Positions 18,429 to 26,814 of a DNA stretch of 64,000 bases are shown here, piece by piece. The stretch comes from Amycolatopsis sp. MtRt-6 (GTDB lineage Bacteria; Actinomycetota; Actinomycetes; Mycobacteriales; Pseudonocardiaceae). A program made the position numbers and the translations under genes. The DNA is taken from positions 58,744-122,743 of the forward strand of contig NZ_JADWPD010000035.1 of NCBI RefSeq assembly GCF_017308975.1, written 5' to 3'. Position 1 is the first letter of the stretch. Each line of letters starts with the position of its first letter. The notes under the pieces were generated by a model. The model made no database searches, was not told the DNA's origin, and saw nothing but the letters and a program-made list of their open reading frames with translations.

Positions 18429-19868
18429 CTACCGGGCCTGGTCGGCCACGCAGACCTCCGGCTCGGGAGCGGCAGCGAACTTCCGGGTGCGGCGGGCCAG
18501 CACCAGCCCGCCCAGCGCGACCGCCGCGATCAGGAAGCCCGCGCTGACCCCGTAGGCCAGCCGGAACCCGGCCGCCAGCGCTTCGCGGTGATCAAGCTCA
18601 CCCAGGCTCTCCGTGCGGGCGGCGGCCACCGCGGCCAGCACCGCCGTGCCGACCGCCGCGCCGGCCTGCTGAGTCGTGTTGATCAGGCCGGACGCGACGC
18701 CCGCGTCCGCGGCCGCGACGTCGGACATCGCCAGGCCCATCAGCGCCGGGATGGCCGCGCCGGCGCCGAGACCCATCAGCAGCAGCGGCGGCAGGACGTC
18801 GGCGAAGTAGGAGCCCGACACCCGGGTGAGCAGCAGCAGGCCCACGATCACCAGGCCGAGTCCCGACAGCAGCACCGCCCGCGGGCCGAAGCGCGCGGCG
18901 AGCTTGTCCGCGAAGCCGAGCGACGCCACCGCGATCACCACCGGCACCGGCAGGAACGCGACACCGGTCCACAGCGCGTCGAGGCCCAGCACCTGCTGCA
19001 GGTACAACGCCGTGACGAACTGGAAGCCGAGCAGGCCGGCGACCATCAGCACCATCACCACGTTCGCGCCGGCCACCGCGCGGATCCGGAACAGCCGCAG
19101 CGGCAGCAGCGGCGTCCGCGCCTTCGCCTGCCGCACCGCGAACGCCGCGAGCAGCACGGCCGCCGCCACCAACGCGCCCCAGGCCGACGCCGAGATGCCG
19201 TACACGCCGAGCATCACCGCCGCGGTGACCAGGACCGCGCCGAGCACGTCCAAGCCCGCCCGCAGGCCAGTCCCGCGGTCCGGCGAGACCACCCGGACGG
19301 CCAGCACGAGCGCGGCCACGCCGATCGGCAGGTTGACGTAGAAGGTCCAGTGCCAGCTCAGTGCCTGCGTCAGCGCGCCGCCCGCGATGAGCCCGATGGA
19401 CGCGCCCGCCGCCTGCGTGAAGCTGTAGACGCCGATCGCCTTCGCCCGGGCGCGGGGCTCGGGGTACATCGTGACGATCATCCCGAGCACCACGGCCGAC
19501 GCGAGCGCGCCGCCGACGCCCTGGGCGAACCGCGCCACGACCAGCACGCCCGCGTCGGCGGCCAGGCCCGCGACCAGGGAAGCCAGCGTGAACAGGCCGA
19601 GCCCGCCGAGGAAGACGCGGCGGCGGCCGAGCAGGTCGCCGAGCCGCCCGGAGATCAGGAGCAGGCCGCCGAAGGCGACCAGGTAGGCGGTGACGACCCA
19701 GGACAGCCCGGCGGGCGTGAAGCCGAGGTCGGCCTGGATCGCGGGCAGCGCCACCGCGACGATGCTGCTGTCGAGCACGACCATCAGCGAGGCGGCACAC
19801 AGCACCGCCAACGCGAGGCCGCGGGAGCGGGTGGGGTGGTTCTCGGCCACGTTGTTGTCGAATGACAC
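18429..19868 (-). CDS. MFS drug:H+ antiporter (DHA2/EmrB-QacA type)
   Basis: 479 residues with about 14 hydrophobic helices. DHA2 motifs are present: LDSSIVAVALPAIQADLG in helix 1 (motif D1), then LLLISGRLGDLLGRRRVFLG (motif A), a FAQGVGGALASAVVL-type motif B and motif C GASIGLIAGGALTQ. It probably exports hydrophobic drugs using the proton gradient. Transcribed divergently from the HxlR regulator at 19973, with a palindrome between them; local repression by that regulator is the likely control. Start ATG 19868; no strong SD is seen, with GGAGGGGCC upstream. Confidence 0.9.
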   Translation of the reverse strand: MSFDNNVAENHPTRSRGLALAVLCAASLMVVLDSSIVAVALPAIQADLGFTPAGLSWVVTAYLVAFGGLLLISGRLGDLLGRRRVFLGGLGLFTLASLVAGLAADAGVLVVARFAQGVGGALASAVVLGMIVTMYPEPRARAKAIGVYSFTQAAGASIGLIAGGALTQALSWHWTFYVNLPIGVAALVLAVRVVSPDRGTGLRAGLDVLGAVLVTAAVMLGVYGISASAWGALVAAAVLLAAFAVRQAKARTPLLPLRLFRIRAVAGANVVMVLMVAGLLGFQFVTALYLQQVLGLDALWTGVAFLPVPVVIAVASLGFADKLAARFGPRAVLLSGLGLVIVGLLLLTRVSGSYFADVLPPLLLMGLGAGAAIPALMGLAMSDVAAADAGVASGLINTTQQAGAAVGTAVLAAVAAARTESLGELDHREALAAGFRLAYGVSAGFLIAAVALGGLVLARRTRKFAAAPEPEVCVADQAR

Positions 19869-19908
19869 AGTAGGCCCCTCCAGACGAGATTTCCCCTGGT
19901 CGTCGCCA

Positions 19909-19931
19909 GGGCACTTCTTGTAACAGTGCCC
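19909..19931. promoter_or_regulatory. Candidate HxlR operator in the MFS-HxlR intergenic region
   Basis: GGGCACT (19909-19915) and AGTGCCC (19925-19931) are perfect inverted arms with a nine-base spacer. They lie between the divergent MFS and HxlR starts, about 40 bases from each. Confidence 0.5.
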
Positions 19932-19972
19932 ATCTTGTGTGACTATGGGGTCGCCGGGAAGGAGGCACTTTC

Positions 19973-20374
19973 ATGTCCCAGGGGAACATCGGTGTACCTG
20001 TCCAGGTCACCGAGATCGACCCGGAGAAACTCGACGTCTGCACGGTGCTCGAGGTCATCAACCGGATCAGCGGCAAGTGGGCGATCGGCATCCTGCTGGA
20101 AGCCATCCGCGGCCCGGTCCGGTTCACCGAGCTGGAACGCGCGGTCGAGGGGATCAGCCGCCGGATGCTGACGCTGACCCTGCGCAACCTCGAGCGCGAC
20201 GGCCTCCTGGTGCGCACGATCTACCCGACCGTGCCACCACGCGTGGAGTACGAGGCCACGCCGATGGCGAAGGAGCTGTACCAGTCGCTGAACGGCCTGC
20301 TCGGCTGGGCGGAGCAGCACCGGGACGACATCGCGGCCGCCCGCGTCGCCTACGACGGCCACGCAGCCTGCTGA
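19973..20374 (+). CDS. HxlR family transcriptional regulator
   Basis: 133 residues, ATG 19973 after AAGGAGG. HxlR winged helix: a Cys near the N-terminus (LDVCTVLEVINRISGKWAIG), the segment RGPVRFTELERAVEGISRRM and recognition/wing ending RTIYPTVPPRVEYEATPMA. The Trp of GKWAI and the P-P-R-V-E-Y wing are diagnostic. The single N-terminal Cys could sense electrophiles or quinones, as in YodB/HxlR proteins. The divergent layout predicts that it represses the MFS exporter and itself. Confidence 0.9.
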   Translation: MSQGNIGVPVQVTEIDPEKLDVCTVLEVINRISGKWAIGILLEAIRGPVRFTELERAVEGISRRMLTLTLRNLERDGLLVRTIYPTVPPRVEYEATPMAKELYQSLNGLLGWAEQHRDDIAAARVAYDGHAAC

Positions 20375-20385
20375 AGACGTGGAAC

Positions 20386-20425
20386 GGGCCGCGGTGCGAG
20401 GTCGGGGAGACTCGCACCGCGGCCC
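20386..20425. terminator. Bidirectional terminator between HxlR and dctA
   Basis: GGGCCGCGGTGCGAG (20386-20400) pairs perfectly with CTCGCACCGCGGCCC (20411-20425), with a ten-base loop. It lies between two convergent genes. Confidence 0.85.
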
Positions 20426-20471
20426 GGGTGGTTCGTGCGCAGCGGGGGCATGAGCACGAACGTTCAGGGGG

Positions 20472-21818
20472 TCAGGCTTTCGCCGCGGCTTCCTCGGGTT
20501 CGGGTTGCCGCTCCTCGTCGATCAAGGTGGCCTCGTCGAACGGCGCGGTCCCGGCGAACACCCGTTCCGCCTGTTCGCGGTCGAACTCCTTCGTCCAGTT
20601 TCCGATGAGGACGGTCGCGACGGCGTTGCCGGCGAAGTTGGTCAGCGCGCGGGCCTCGGACATGAACCGGTCGATGCCGAGGATGAAACCGACGCCGTTG
20701 ACCAGTTCCGGCCGGTGCGACTGCAGGCCGCTGGCCAGGGTGGCGATGCCGGAACCGCTGACACCGGCGGCGCCCTTCGACGCGATGATCATGAACAGCA
20801 GCAGCCCGATCTGCGCGCCGAGCGACAGCGGCTCGTCCTGCGCCGCGGCGATGAACAACGTCGCCATGGTCAGGTAGATCGCCGTACCGTCCAGGTTGAA
20901 CGAGTACCCGGTGGGCACGGTGATGCCGACGACCGACTTGCCGACACCCAGGTGCTCCATCTTCGCGATCAGCCGCGGCAGCGCCGACTCCGACGACGAC
21001 GTCGACAGGATCAGCAGGAACTCGCGGCCGAGGTAGCGCAGCAGGCTCAGGATGTTGACGCGGGCGCCGATCCACAGCACCAGGCCGAGGATGACGAACA
21101 CGAACACCAGGCAGGTCGCGTAGAAGCCGATCATGATCACCGCGAGGCTCTTCAGCGCCGCCCAGCCGGTCGCGCCGACCACCGCGGCGATCGCGCCGAA
21201 CGCGCCGATCGGCGCGGCCCACATGATCATCGCCAGGACCCGGAACACCAGCCGCTGGATGTGCTCGATGCCGCGCAGGATCGGCGCGCCCTTCGAGCCC
21301 AGCTTCTGCAGCGCGAAGCCGACGAGCAGCGCGACGAGCAGCGTCTGCAGGACCTGGCCCTCGGTGAAGGCGGACACGAGCGTCTTCGGGATGATGTGGA
21401 GCAGGAAGTCGACCGGGCCCTCGGCGCCGGTGGCGGACTTCTGGACGCTCTTCACGTCGGCGGGGTTGAGGTGCAGGCCTTCGCCCGGGTGCAGGATGTT
21501 GCCGACGACCAGGCCGATGGCGAGCGCGAAGGTCGACATCACGATGAAGTAGACCAGCGCCATGATGCCGACCTTGCCGACCTTCGCCGCCTTGGCGACC
21601 GAGCCGACACCGATCACGATGGTGCAGAAGATGATCGGGGAGATCATCATCTTGATCAGGTTGACGAATCCGTCGCCCAGCGGCTTCAGGCCCTTGGCGA
21701 AGCCGGGGAAGAGAAAGCCCACCAGGATCCCGAGCACGACCGCGGCGATCACGGCCAGGTACAGGTAGTGGGTCTTGTCGCGGCGGCGCGGCGCCGCGTC
21801 GGGGGTCGGTGTAGGCAC
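20472..21818 (-). CDS. dctA: C4-dicarboxylate:cation symporter DctA
   Basis: 448 residues, normal for DctA, which imports succinate, fumarate and malate. GTG start 21818 follows GGAGG. Family motifs: MISPIIFCTIVIGVGS in helix 2, the serine-rich reentrant loop LSTSSSESALPRLIAKMEHLG (the STSSSE core is seen), GYSFNLDGTAIYLTMATLF and AGVSGSGIATLASGL. It is divergent from the CitA/DcuS-like sensor kinase and response regulator at 21975-24214, which very likely switch it on in response to dicarboxylates. Confidence 0.95.
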   Translation of the reverse strand: MPTPTPDAAPRRRDKTHYLYLAVIAAVVLGILVGFLFPGFAKGLKPLGDGFVNLIKMMISPIIFCTIVIGVGSVAKAAKVGKVGIMALVYFIVMSTFALAIGLVVGNILHPGEGLHLNPADVKSVQKSATGAEGPVDFLLHIIPKTLVSAFTEGQVLQTLLVALLVGFALQKLGSKGAPILRGIEHIQRLVFRVLAMIMWAAPIGAFGAIAAVVGATGWAALKSLAVIMIGFYATCLVFVFVILGLVLWIGARVNILSLLRYLGREFLLILSTSSSESALPRLIAKMEHLGVGKSVVGITVPTGYSFNLDGTAIYLTMATLFIAAAQDEPLSLGAQIGLLLFMIIASKGAAGVSGSGIATLASGLQSHRPELVNGVGFILGIDRFMSEARALTNFAGNAVATVLIGNWTKEFDREQAERVFAGTAPFDEATLIDEERQPEPEEAAAKA

Positions 21819-21974
21819 CGTTGCCTCCAGCTAGGGGTGTTCGGGTTGCGGCACACTGTAGGCCGAGTTCGGTGATCCGGCTCACTTGTGTTCATTGAGT
21901 TCGTGTGATGATCGCACTGTCCCGTTCGGACAGCGGCCTGCGCGGTGTGCTGGTATGAGGAGGTGCCTCCGACG

Positions 21975-23549
21975 TTGCGGTCCCATTGGAGCCTGGCGCG
22001 CCAGCTGCTCGTGCTGCAGCTGGTGGTGCTCTGCGTGCTGGCCGGCGCCGGGACCACCTTCGCCTGGCTCGACGCGGGGCGCGCGGTGAACGAGAACGCG
22101 CGCGACCAGGTCCGCGCGGTCGCCTTGACCGTCGCCGACGCGCCGACCGTCGCCGCCGCGGTGACCACACCGGACCCGAGCGTGACGCTGCAGCCGTTCG
22201 CGCTGCTCGTGCAGAACCACACCCAGGTCGACTTCATCACGATCATGAGCCCGGCCGGGATCCGCTACACCCACCCCAATCCGGCGCTGATCGGGCAGCA
22301 CTACATCGGGACGATCGACAAGGCGCAGCAGGGCCACGAGCTCACCGAGACCTACACCGGCTCGCTCGGCCCGTCGGTGCGCACGGTCGTGCCGGTGTTC
22401 GACGCCGGCCACCGGGTCGTCGCGCTGGTCGCGGTCGGGATCAGGGTCGCGGCGATTTCGGCCGAGCTGCGCGAACGGCTGCTGCCGCTGTTCGGCGTGG
22501 CGGGTGCGGTCGTGCTGGTCGGGGCGCTGGGCGGCTGGCTGATCAGCGCCCGGCTGCGGCGCCAGACCCGCGGTGTCGCGCCGGACGAGCTGAGCAACCT
22601 GTTCGAGTACCACGAAGCCGTGCTGCACTCGGTCCGCGAAGGCGTGCTGCTCGTCGGCCGGGACGGGCGGATCGGCCTCTGCAACGACGGCGCCCGCGCG
22701 CTCCTCGGGCTCGACGCCGACCCGGTCGGCCGCGACCTGGCGACGCTGGGCCTGCCCGACGGGCTGGCCGAGGCGTTCACCTCGGCGGAGAACCGGGCCG
22801 AGGAACTGCACCTGACGGACTCGCGCGTGCTGCTGGTCAGCACGACCGCCGTCCGCTCGGGCGGCCGGGCGCAGGGCACCGTCGTCGTCCTGCGCGACCA
22901 CACGGAGCTGCAGTCGCTGACCGGTGAGCTGACCACCGCCCGCGGGCTGGCCGAGGCGCTGCGGTCGCAGGCGCACGAGGCGGCGAACCGGCTGCACACG
23001 GTCGTTTCCCTGGTCGAGATCGGCAAACCCGAGCAGGCCGTCGAGTTCGCCGTCGCCGAGCTCGCGTTCGCCCAGGAGCTGACCGACCGGGTCGTCGGCG
23101 CGGTCGCCGAGCCGGTGCTCGCCGCGCTGCTGCTGGGCAAGGCGGCCGAGGCGAGCGAACGCGGGGTCGAGCTGACGGTCACCCCGGACACCGTGATCGA
23201 CGACGTCTCGCTCGGCATCGAGGCCCGCGACCTGGTGACGATCCTGGGCAACCTGATCGACAACGGCCTCGACGCGGCCGTGCGCGGCACCGGGCACCCG
23301 AAGGTCGTCGTCACCGCCCGTTCCGACGAGGACGGCCTGCTGCTGCGCGTCGCCGACAACGGACCGGGCGTGCCCGAGGACGCCGACGTGTTCCGGCGCG
23401 GCTGGTCGACGAAGGCGGAGGACGGCCACGGGCTCGGTCTCGCGCTCGTCGGGCAGGCGGTGCGCCGCTACGGCGGCACGGTCGACATCGGCCGGGACGA
23501 GGGCGCGGTGTTCACCGTGCGGCTGCCGCGGCAGGAGGCGGGCCGGTGA
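21975..23549 (+). CDS. Sensor histidine kinase, CitA/DcuS family
   Basis: About 525 residues: a first TM helix (LARQLLVLQLVVLCVLAGAG), an extracytoplasmic PAS-like sensor (FALLVQNHTQVDFITIMSPAG, GIRYTHPNPALIGQ), a second TM helix near 170-195, a cytoplasmic PAS, and a kinase core with the phospho-acceptor region SQAHEAANRLHTVVSLVEIG (His). ATPase boxes are NLIDNGLDAA, DNGPGVPED and GHGLGLALVG. The start is uncertain: TTG 21975 lies 11 bases after AGGAGG; GTG 21963 overlaps that SD and GTG 21945 lies upstream. Divergent to dctA and overlapping the response regulator start, so it is the partner kinase for dicarboxylate control. Confidence 0.88.
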   Translation: MRSHWSLARQLLVLQLVVLCVLAGAGTTFAWLDAGRAVNENARDQVRAVALTVADAPTVAAAVTTPDPSVTLQPFALLVQNHTQVDFITIMSPAGIRYTHPNPALIGQHYIGTIDKAQQGHELTETYTGSLGPSVRTVVPVFDAGHRVVALVAVGIRVAAISAELRERLLPLFGVAGAVVLVGALGGWLISARLRRQTRGVAPDELSNLFEYHEAVLHSVREGVLLVGRDGRIGLCNDGARALLGLDADPVGRDLATLGLPDGLAEAFTSAENRAEELHLTDSRVLLVSTTAVRSGGRAQGTVVVLRDHTELQSLTGELTTARGLAEALRSQAHEAANRLHTVVSLVEIGKPEQAVEFAVAELAFAQELTDRVVGAVAEPVLAALLLGKAAEASERGVELTVTPDTVIDDVSLGIEARDLVTILGNLIDNGLDAAVRGTGHPKVVVTARSDEDGLLLRVADNGPGVPEDADVFRRGWSTKAEDGHGLGLALVGQAVRRYGGTVDIGRDEGAVFTVRLPRQEAGR

Positions 23550-24214
23550 TCCGCGTGCTTGTGGTGGAGGACGAGCCGGTGGCCGCCGAGGCGCACCGCG
23601 TCTACGTCGAGCGGCTGCCGGGGTTCGCCGTGGCCGGCGTGGTCCACTCCGGCGGCGAGGCACTGCGGTTCTGCGAGCGCGAGCCGGTCGACCTGGTGCT
23701 GCTGGACTTCTACCTGCCGGACACGCACGGCCTGGCGGTGTGCCGGTCGCTGCGCGCGGCCGGGCTGCCGATCGACGTCATCGCCGTGACGTCGGCCCGC
23801 GACCTCGGCCTGGTCAAGGCGGCGGTGTCGGTCGGCGTGGTGCAGTACCTGCTCAAGCCGTTCACGTTCGCGACCCTGCGCGAAAAGCTCGAGCGCTACG
23901 CGGAATTCCGCGACGCGTCCGGCGAGGTCACCGGCCAGGCGGAGATCGACCGCGCCCTCGGCGCTTTGCGCACGACCGAGCAGCCCCCGCTGCCGAAGGG
24001 CATGAGCGTCCAGACGCTGGAGGCGATCACCGACGCGCTTTCCGGCGCGGCGGAAGGACTTTCGGCGGGCGCGGCGGCTTCGGCGATCGGTGCTTCCCGC
24101 GTGACGGCCCGGCGCTACCTGGAGTACCTGGCGGACAACGGCATGGCCCACCGCGAGCCGCACTACGGCCAGGTCGGGCGGCCGGAGGTCTGGTACCGGC
24201 TGACCCGCGTCTGA
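23546..24214 (+). CDS. Response regulator, CitB/DctR (DcuR) family
   Basis: 222 residues, GTG 23546 overlapping the kinase stop. The receiver domain has the acidic pocket E8-D9, phospho-acceptor D54 (LVLLDFYLPDTHG), T/S switch (AVTSARD) and Lys of LLKPF. The C-terminal DNA-binding part is the CitB-type winged helix: GASRVTARRYLEYLADNGMA with YGQVGRPEVWYRLT. Together with the kinase and the divergent dctA it forms a complete dicarboxylate sensing and uptake module. Confidence 0.92.
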   Translation: MIRVLVVEDEPVAAEAHRVYVERLPGFAVAGVVHSGGEALRFCEREPVDLVLLDFYLPDTHGLAVCRSLRAAGLPIDVIAVTSARDLGLVKAAVSVGVVQYLLKPFTFATLREKLERYAEFRDASGEVTGQAEIDRALGALRTTEQPPLPKGMSVQTLEAITDALSGAAEGLSAGAAASAIGASRVTARRYLEYLADNGMAHREPHYGQVGRPEVWYRLTRV

Positions 24215-24227
24215 CGCACAGGCGGGC

Positions 24228-24698
24228 TCAGGACCGGCTGGACCGGAGCACGTCACGGACCTGCCGTTCGACTCGCGCCCGCCCGAAGTGCCGGACCAGG
24301 GCGAGGGAGAACAAGGCCGGCGCCACCGAGGTCCACTCGGAACGGTCCAGCCCCAGCTCTTCGCGTAGCCCGCGCCTCGCGACGTCGTAGAGGCCCGGCG
24401 GGGTCCGGCCGTGCGAGTCCAGGGAACGGGACAACGCCTCATTGGCCGACGCCGCGTTGCTTCGCTTGGCGAAGACGGCTTGCCGATCCGCCGGCTGCGG
24501 GACGACGCTGGTGCGCAGGGAGCCGAGCGCGAACCCCGAGCCGGTGCCCGGGACGGCGGCGCGGGTGAGTGCGCGCCGGACCCGGCCGGCCGAGCGGGTC
24601 AGCGCGCCTTTCAACGGGTCCTCGAAAAGGACCGAAAGCGCGAGCCCGAGCACCGCACCGACGATCAACCCGGCTACTCCGGAACTGAGCTGCCCCAC
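24228..24698 (-). CDS. Short membrane-anchored protein with decayed Nudix motif
   Basis: 156 residues. One hydrophobic helix at the N-terminus (SSGVAGLIVGAVLGLALSVLF, split) is followed by a basic linker and the segment LYDVARRGLREELGLDRSEW. RGLREELGL aligns with REUXEEXGU but the first Glu is Gly. After the motif the protein ends within about 45 residues, so the Nudix fold cannot be complete. It may be a C-terminally truncated relative of a longer actinobacterial family; compare 3017-4249. Convergent with the response regulator and divergent from the M64 peptidase. A pseudogene is possible. Confidence 0.5.
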   Translation of the reverse strand: MGQLSSGVAGLIVGAVLGLALSVLFEDPLKGALTRSAGRVRRALTRAAVPGTGSGFALGSLRTSVVPQPADRQAVFAKRSNAASANEALSRSLDSHGRTPPGLYDVARRGLREELGLDRSEWTSVAPALFSLALVRHFGRARVERQVRDVLRSSRS

Positions 24699-24744
24699 AG
24701 TCAGGTCAGTCGCCGGAGGGCGCCGAACCGTTTCGCCCGGTCGG

Positions 24745-24807
24745 GGTATAACGCCCTATACCGCGCCCCCGACTTCCGGCGGGTTCCGGTCGCCCCGCTA
24801 CTACGGT
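24745..24807 (+). promoter_or_regulatory. Promoter region of the M64 peptidase gene with palindrome
   Basis: GGTATA (24745-24750) and TATACC (24757-24762) are perfect inverted arms separated by ACGCCC. A -10-like TACGGT lies at 24802-24807, 35 bases before the ATG, whose SD is GGGAG. The palindrome would sit just upstream of the -35 position. Confidence 0.35.
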
Positions 24808-24841
24808 AGACCGGAAAGCACGCCGACGAGGGAGTGCCGCC

Positions 24842-26590
24842 ATGCGGAAGTGGGCAGGGTTCGTCGCAGCGCTCGTCGTCACCGCCGGGCTCGCCGCTCC
24901 GGCACACGCCGAGGCGCCTGCCGCCAGTGTCACCGACGTCCAGGTGACCGGGCCGGCCGCCCAGCGGTTCAACCTCGTCGTCCTCGGGGACGGCTACACC
25001 GCCGCCGAACAGCCCAAGTTCTTCGCCGACGTCGAGCGGCACGTCAGTACCCTGTGGTCGCTCGAGCCGTTCAAGTCCTACCGCAGCTACTTCAACGTCC
25101 ACGCCGTCTCGATCGCCTCGCCCGAGTCCGGTGTGGACTGTGACCCTGCGCTCGGCTCACCACGCCGGGACACCCCGCTGAACATGGGGTTCTGGGGTGG
25201 CTGCAACCCGCAGAGCGTGCAGCGGCTGCTGACCGTCGACGACGCCGCCGCGCAGCGGTACGCCGACCTCGTGCCCGGCACGACGCCGGCGAACCGGCAG
25301 ATCCTGGCGCTGGGCAACAGCACCACGTACGGCGGCGCGGGCGGCACCTACGCGACGGCGTCCGGCGGGAACGCGCTGTCGGCGCTCATTTCGCCGCACG
25401 AACTGGGCCATTCGCTCGGCGGTCTGGACGACGAGTACGACTACTACGCCCGCAATGTCCCGGGCGGCGCGTACGAAGGCGGCGAGCCGGATTCGATCCA
25501 CCACACCCTGCTCACCGAGCCGCAGATGCGCGCGCAGCACGCGAAGTGGTGGCGGTGGCTCGGCGAACCCAGTGAGTCCGGCGGCACGATCGGCCGGTTC
25601 GAGGGCGGCCTGTACAGCCAGACCGGCGTCTGGCGGCCGAGCGGGCACTCGATGATGAAGACGCTCGGCTACGCGTTCGACCAGGTCGGCCGCGAGCGGA
25701 TGACGCAGCGGATCGCGGCGAAGGTCCCGCTGATCGCGGGTGGCACGCCGGCGGGCACGATCGGTGCCGACCGCGTCGTGTGGGTGCGCCCGATGCACCC
25801 GGTGAGCCACCGCCTGGACATCCGCTGGACCCTCGACGGCGTCGCGCTGCCCGGCCGGGACGCGGTCGACCTGCGCCGCGCGCACGTCCGGCCCGGTCGC
25901 CACACCTTGACGGCGACGGTGACCGACCCGACGCCGTTCGTCCGCGACCCGGCGGTCCGCCCGACGGCGACCCGCACCTGGACGGTCGACACGACGGTGG
26001 TCACCCCGCCCGCGGGCGGCCCGGCCGTCGTGGCGTCGACGCCAACCTCGCGACCGGTCGGCGGGCACGACGTCGTCTACGTCGAAACCGGCGAGCCGAC
26101 CGGCTCGATCCCGCCGGTCCTGTGGATGCTCGACGGCCGCTTCGCCGGGACGGGCACCGACTACGCGCTGAACCTCGCCCGCGGCACGCACACGCTGACG
26201 GCGACGACCGGCGGCACGACCCTGACCTGGACGGTGGACGCGACGGGCCCGCTGACGACGGCCGAGCTGCCGCCCGGCCCCGTGCACCACGGCTCGTTCA
26301 CGATGCGGCTGACGTCGCCCGACGGGCTGCCGGAGTTCCGCGTCGACGGCGACGGCTGGCACAAGTACTTCGGCTGGCCGACGGACCCGGCGGCACCGTA
26401 CGTGTTCACCGCGCTCGGCACGAACATCGACGGCCTGGCGTACGGCAACCTCGGCTCGGGCGGGCTCACGGTTTCGCCGTTCGCCGAGCGGCAGCCGGGG
26501 TACGGCAAGCACCGGATCGAGTACCGGTCCATCGACGCGGCGGGGAACGTGGGCCCGACCCGGTCGTTCACCGTGACGCTGCTGCCGTAA
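24842..26590 (+). CDS. Secreted M64 family metallopeptidase (IgA peptidase M64)
   Basis: 582 residues. A Sec signal peptide (MRKWAGFVAALVVTAGLAAP, cleavage near AHA-EAP) precedes the peptidase domain (QRFNLVVLGDGYTAAEQPKF; ESGVDCDPALGSPRRDTPLN). The zinc site is HELGHSLGGLDDEYD near residue 186, with a downstream Met-turn-like SGHSMMK. The C-terminal half (about 300-582) holds beta-sandwich repeats, each with a Trp-containing strand (RWTLDGVAL, LWMLDGRFAG, FRVDGDGWHKYF), probably for substrate or surface binding. M64 enzymes cleave proteins outside the cell; the natural substrate in soil actinomycetes is not known. Confidence 0.9.
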   Translation: MRKWAGFVAALVVTAGLAAPAHAEAPAASVTDVQVTGPAAQRFNLVVLGDGYTAAEQPKFFADVERHVSTLWSLEPFKSYRSYFNVHAVSIASPESGVDCDPALGSPRRDTPLNMGFWGGCNPQSVQRLLTVDDAAAQRYADLVPGTTPANRQILALGNSTTYGGAGGTYATASGGNALSALISPHELGHSLGGLDDEYDYYARNVPGGAYEGGEPDSIHHTLLTEPQMRAQHAKWWRWLGEPSESGGTIGRFEGGLYSQTGVWRPSGHSMMKTLGYAFDQVGRERMTQRIAAKVPLIAGGTPAGTIGADRVVWVRPMHPVSHRLDIRWTLDGVALPGRDAVDLRRAHVRPGRHTLTATVTDPTPFVRDPAVRPTATRTWTVDTTVVTPPAGGPAVVASTPTSRPVGGHDVVYVETGEPTGSIPPVLWMLDGRFAGTGTDYALNLARGTHTLTATTGGTTLTWTVDATGPLTTAELPPGPVHHGSFTMRLTSPDGLPEFRVDGDGWHKYFGWPTDPAAPYVFTALGTNIDGLAYGNLGSGGLTVSPFAERQPGYGKHRIEYRSIDAAGNVGPTRSFTVTLLP

Positions 26591-26632
26591 ACCGGTCGCC
26601 GGGTGCGTTCCGGGCTTGTAGGGTCCGTACCC

Positions 26633-26692
26633 ATGGGAACTTTGTGGATGCCCGCATACGGGCGTAAGTCTCAGCGTCCTCGCCGCGCCTGA
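26633..26692 (+). CDS. erm leader peptide, 19 aa, probably leaderless
   Basis: ATG 26633 opens MGTLWMPAYGRKSQRPRRA, ending at TGA 26690-26692. A -10-like TAGGGT at 26619-26624 places transcription start within a few bases of this ATG, so the peptide would be translated without an SD. R15-P16-R17 is a +X+ motif (basic-any-basic), known from macrolide-stalled leaders of the ErmD class. The stop codon lies in the TGAC loop of a 6-bp GC hairpin (26684-26689 / 26694-26699). Position, motif and structure fit a drug-sensing leader; translation is inferred. Confidence 0.6.
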   Translation: MGTLWMPAYGRKSQRPRRA

Positions 26693-26741
26693 CGGCGCGC
26701 CTCGCTGACGATCCGATCGCGCCGTACTTCCGGATGCCCTG

Positions 26742-26810
26742 GCACCCGGAGGCGGTCGAGCGCACTCCGCTCCCATCCCCGGGTGCTCCATTCCGTATGT
26801 CTGGAGTACC
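26742..26810 (+). promoter_or_regulatory. Translational attenuator of erm: two mutually exclusive stems
   Basis: Stem A pairs GCACCCGG (26742-26749) with CCGGGTGC (26779-26786). Stem B pairs GGTGCTCCA (26782-26790) with TGGAGTACC (26802-26810), nine pairs including one G-T. The stems share 26782-26786 and cannot coexist. Stem B buries GGAG at 26803-26806, the only SD for the erm TTG start at 26815. Stalling on the leader peptide could favour stem A and free the SD, as in classical erm induction. Confidence 0.6.
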
Positions 26811-26814
26811 TCCC

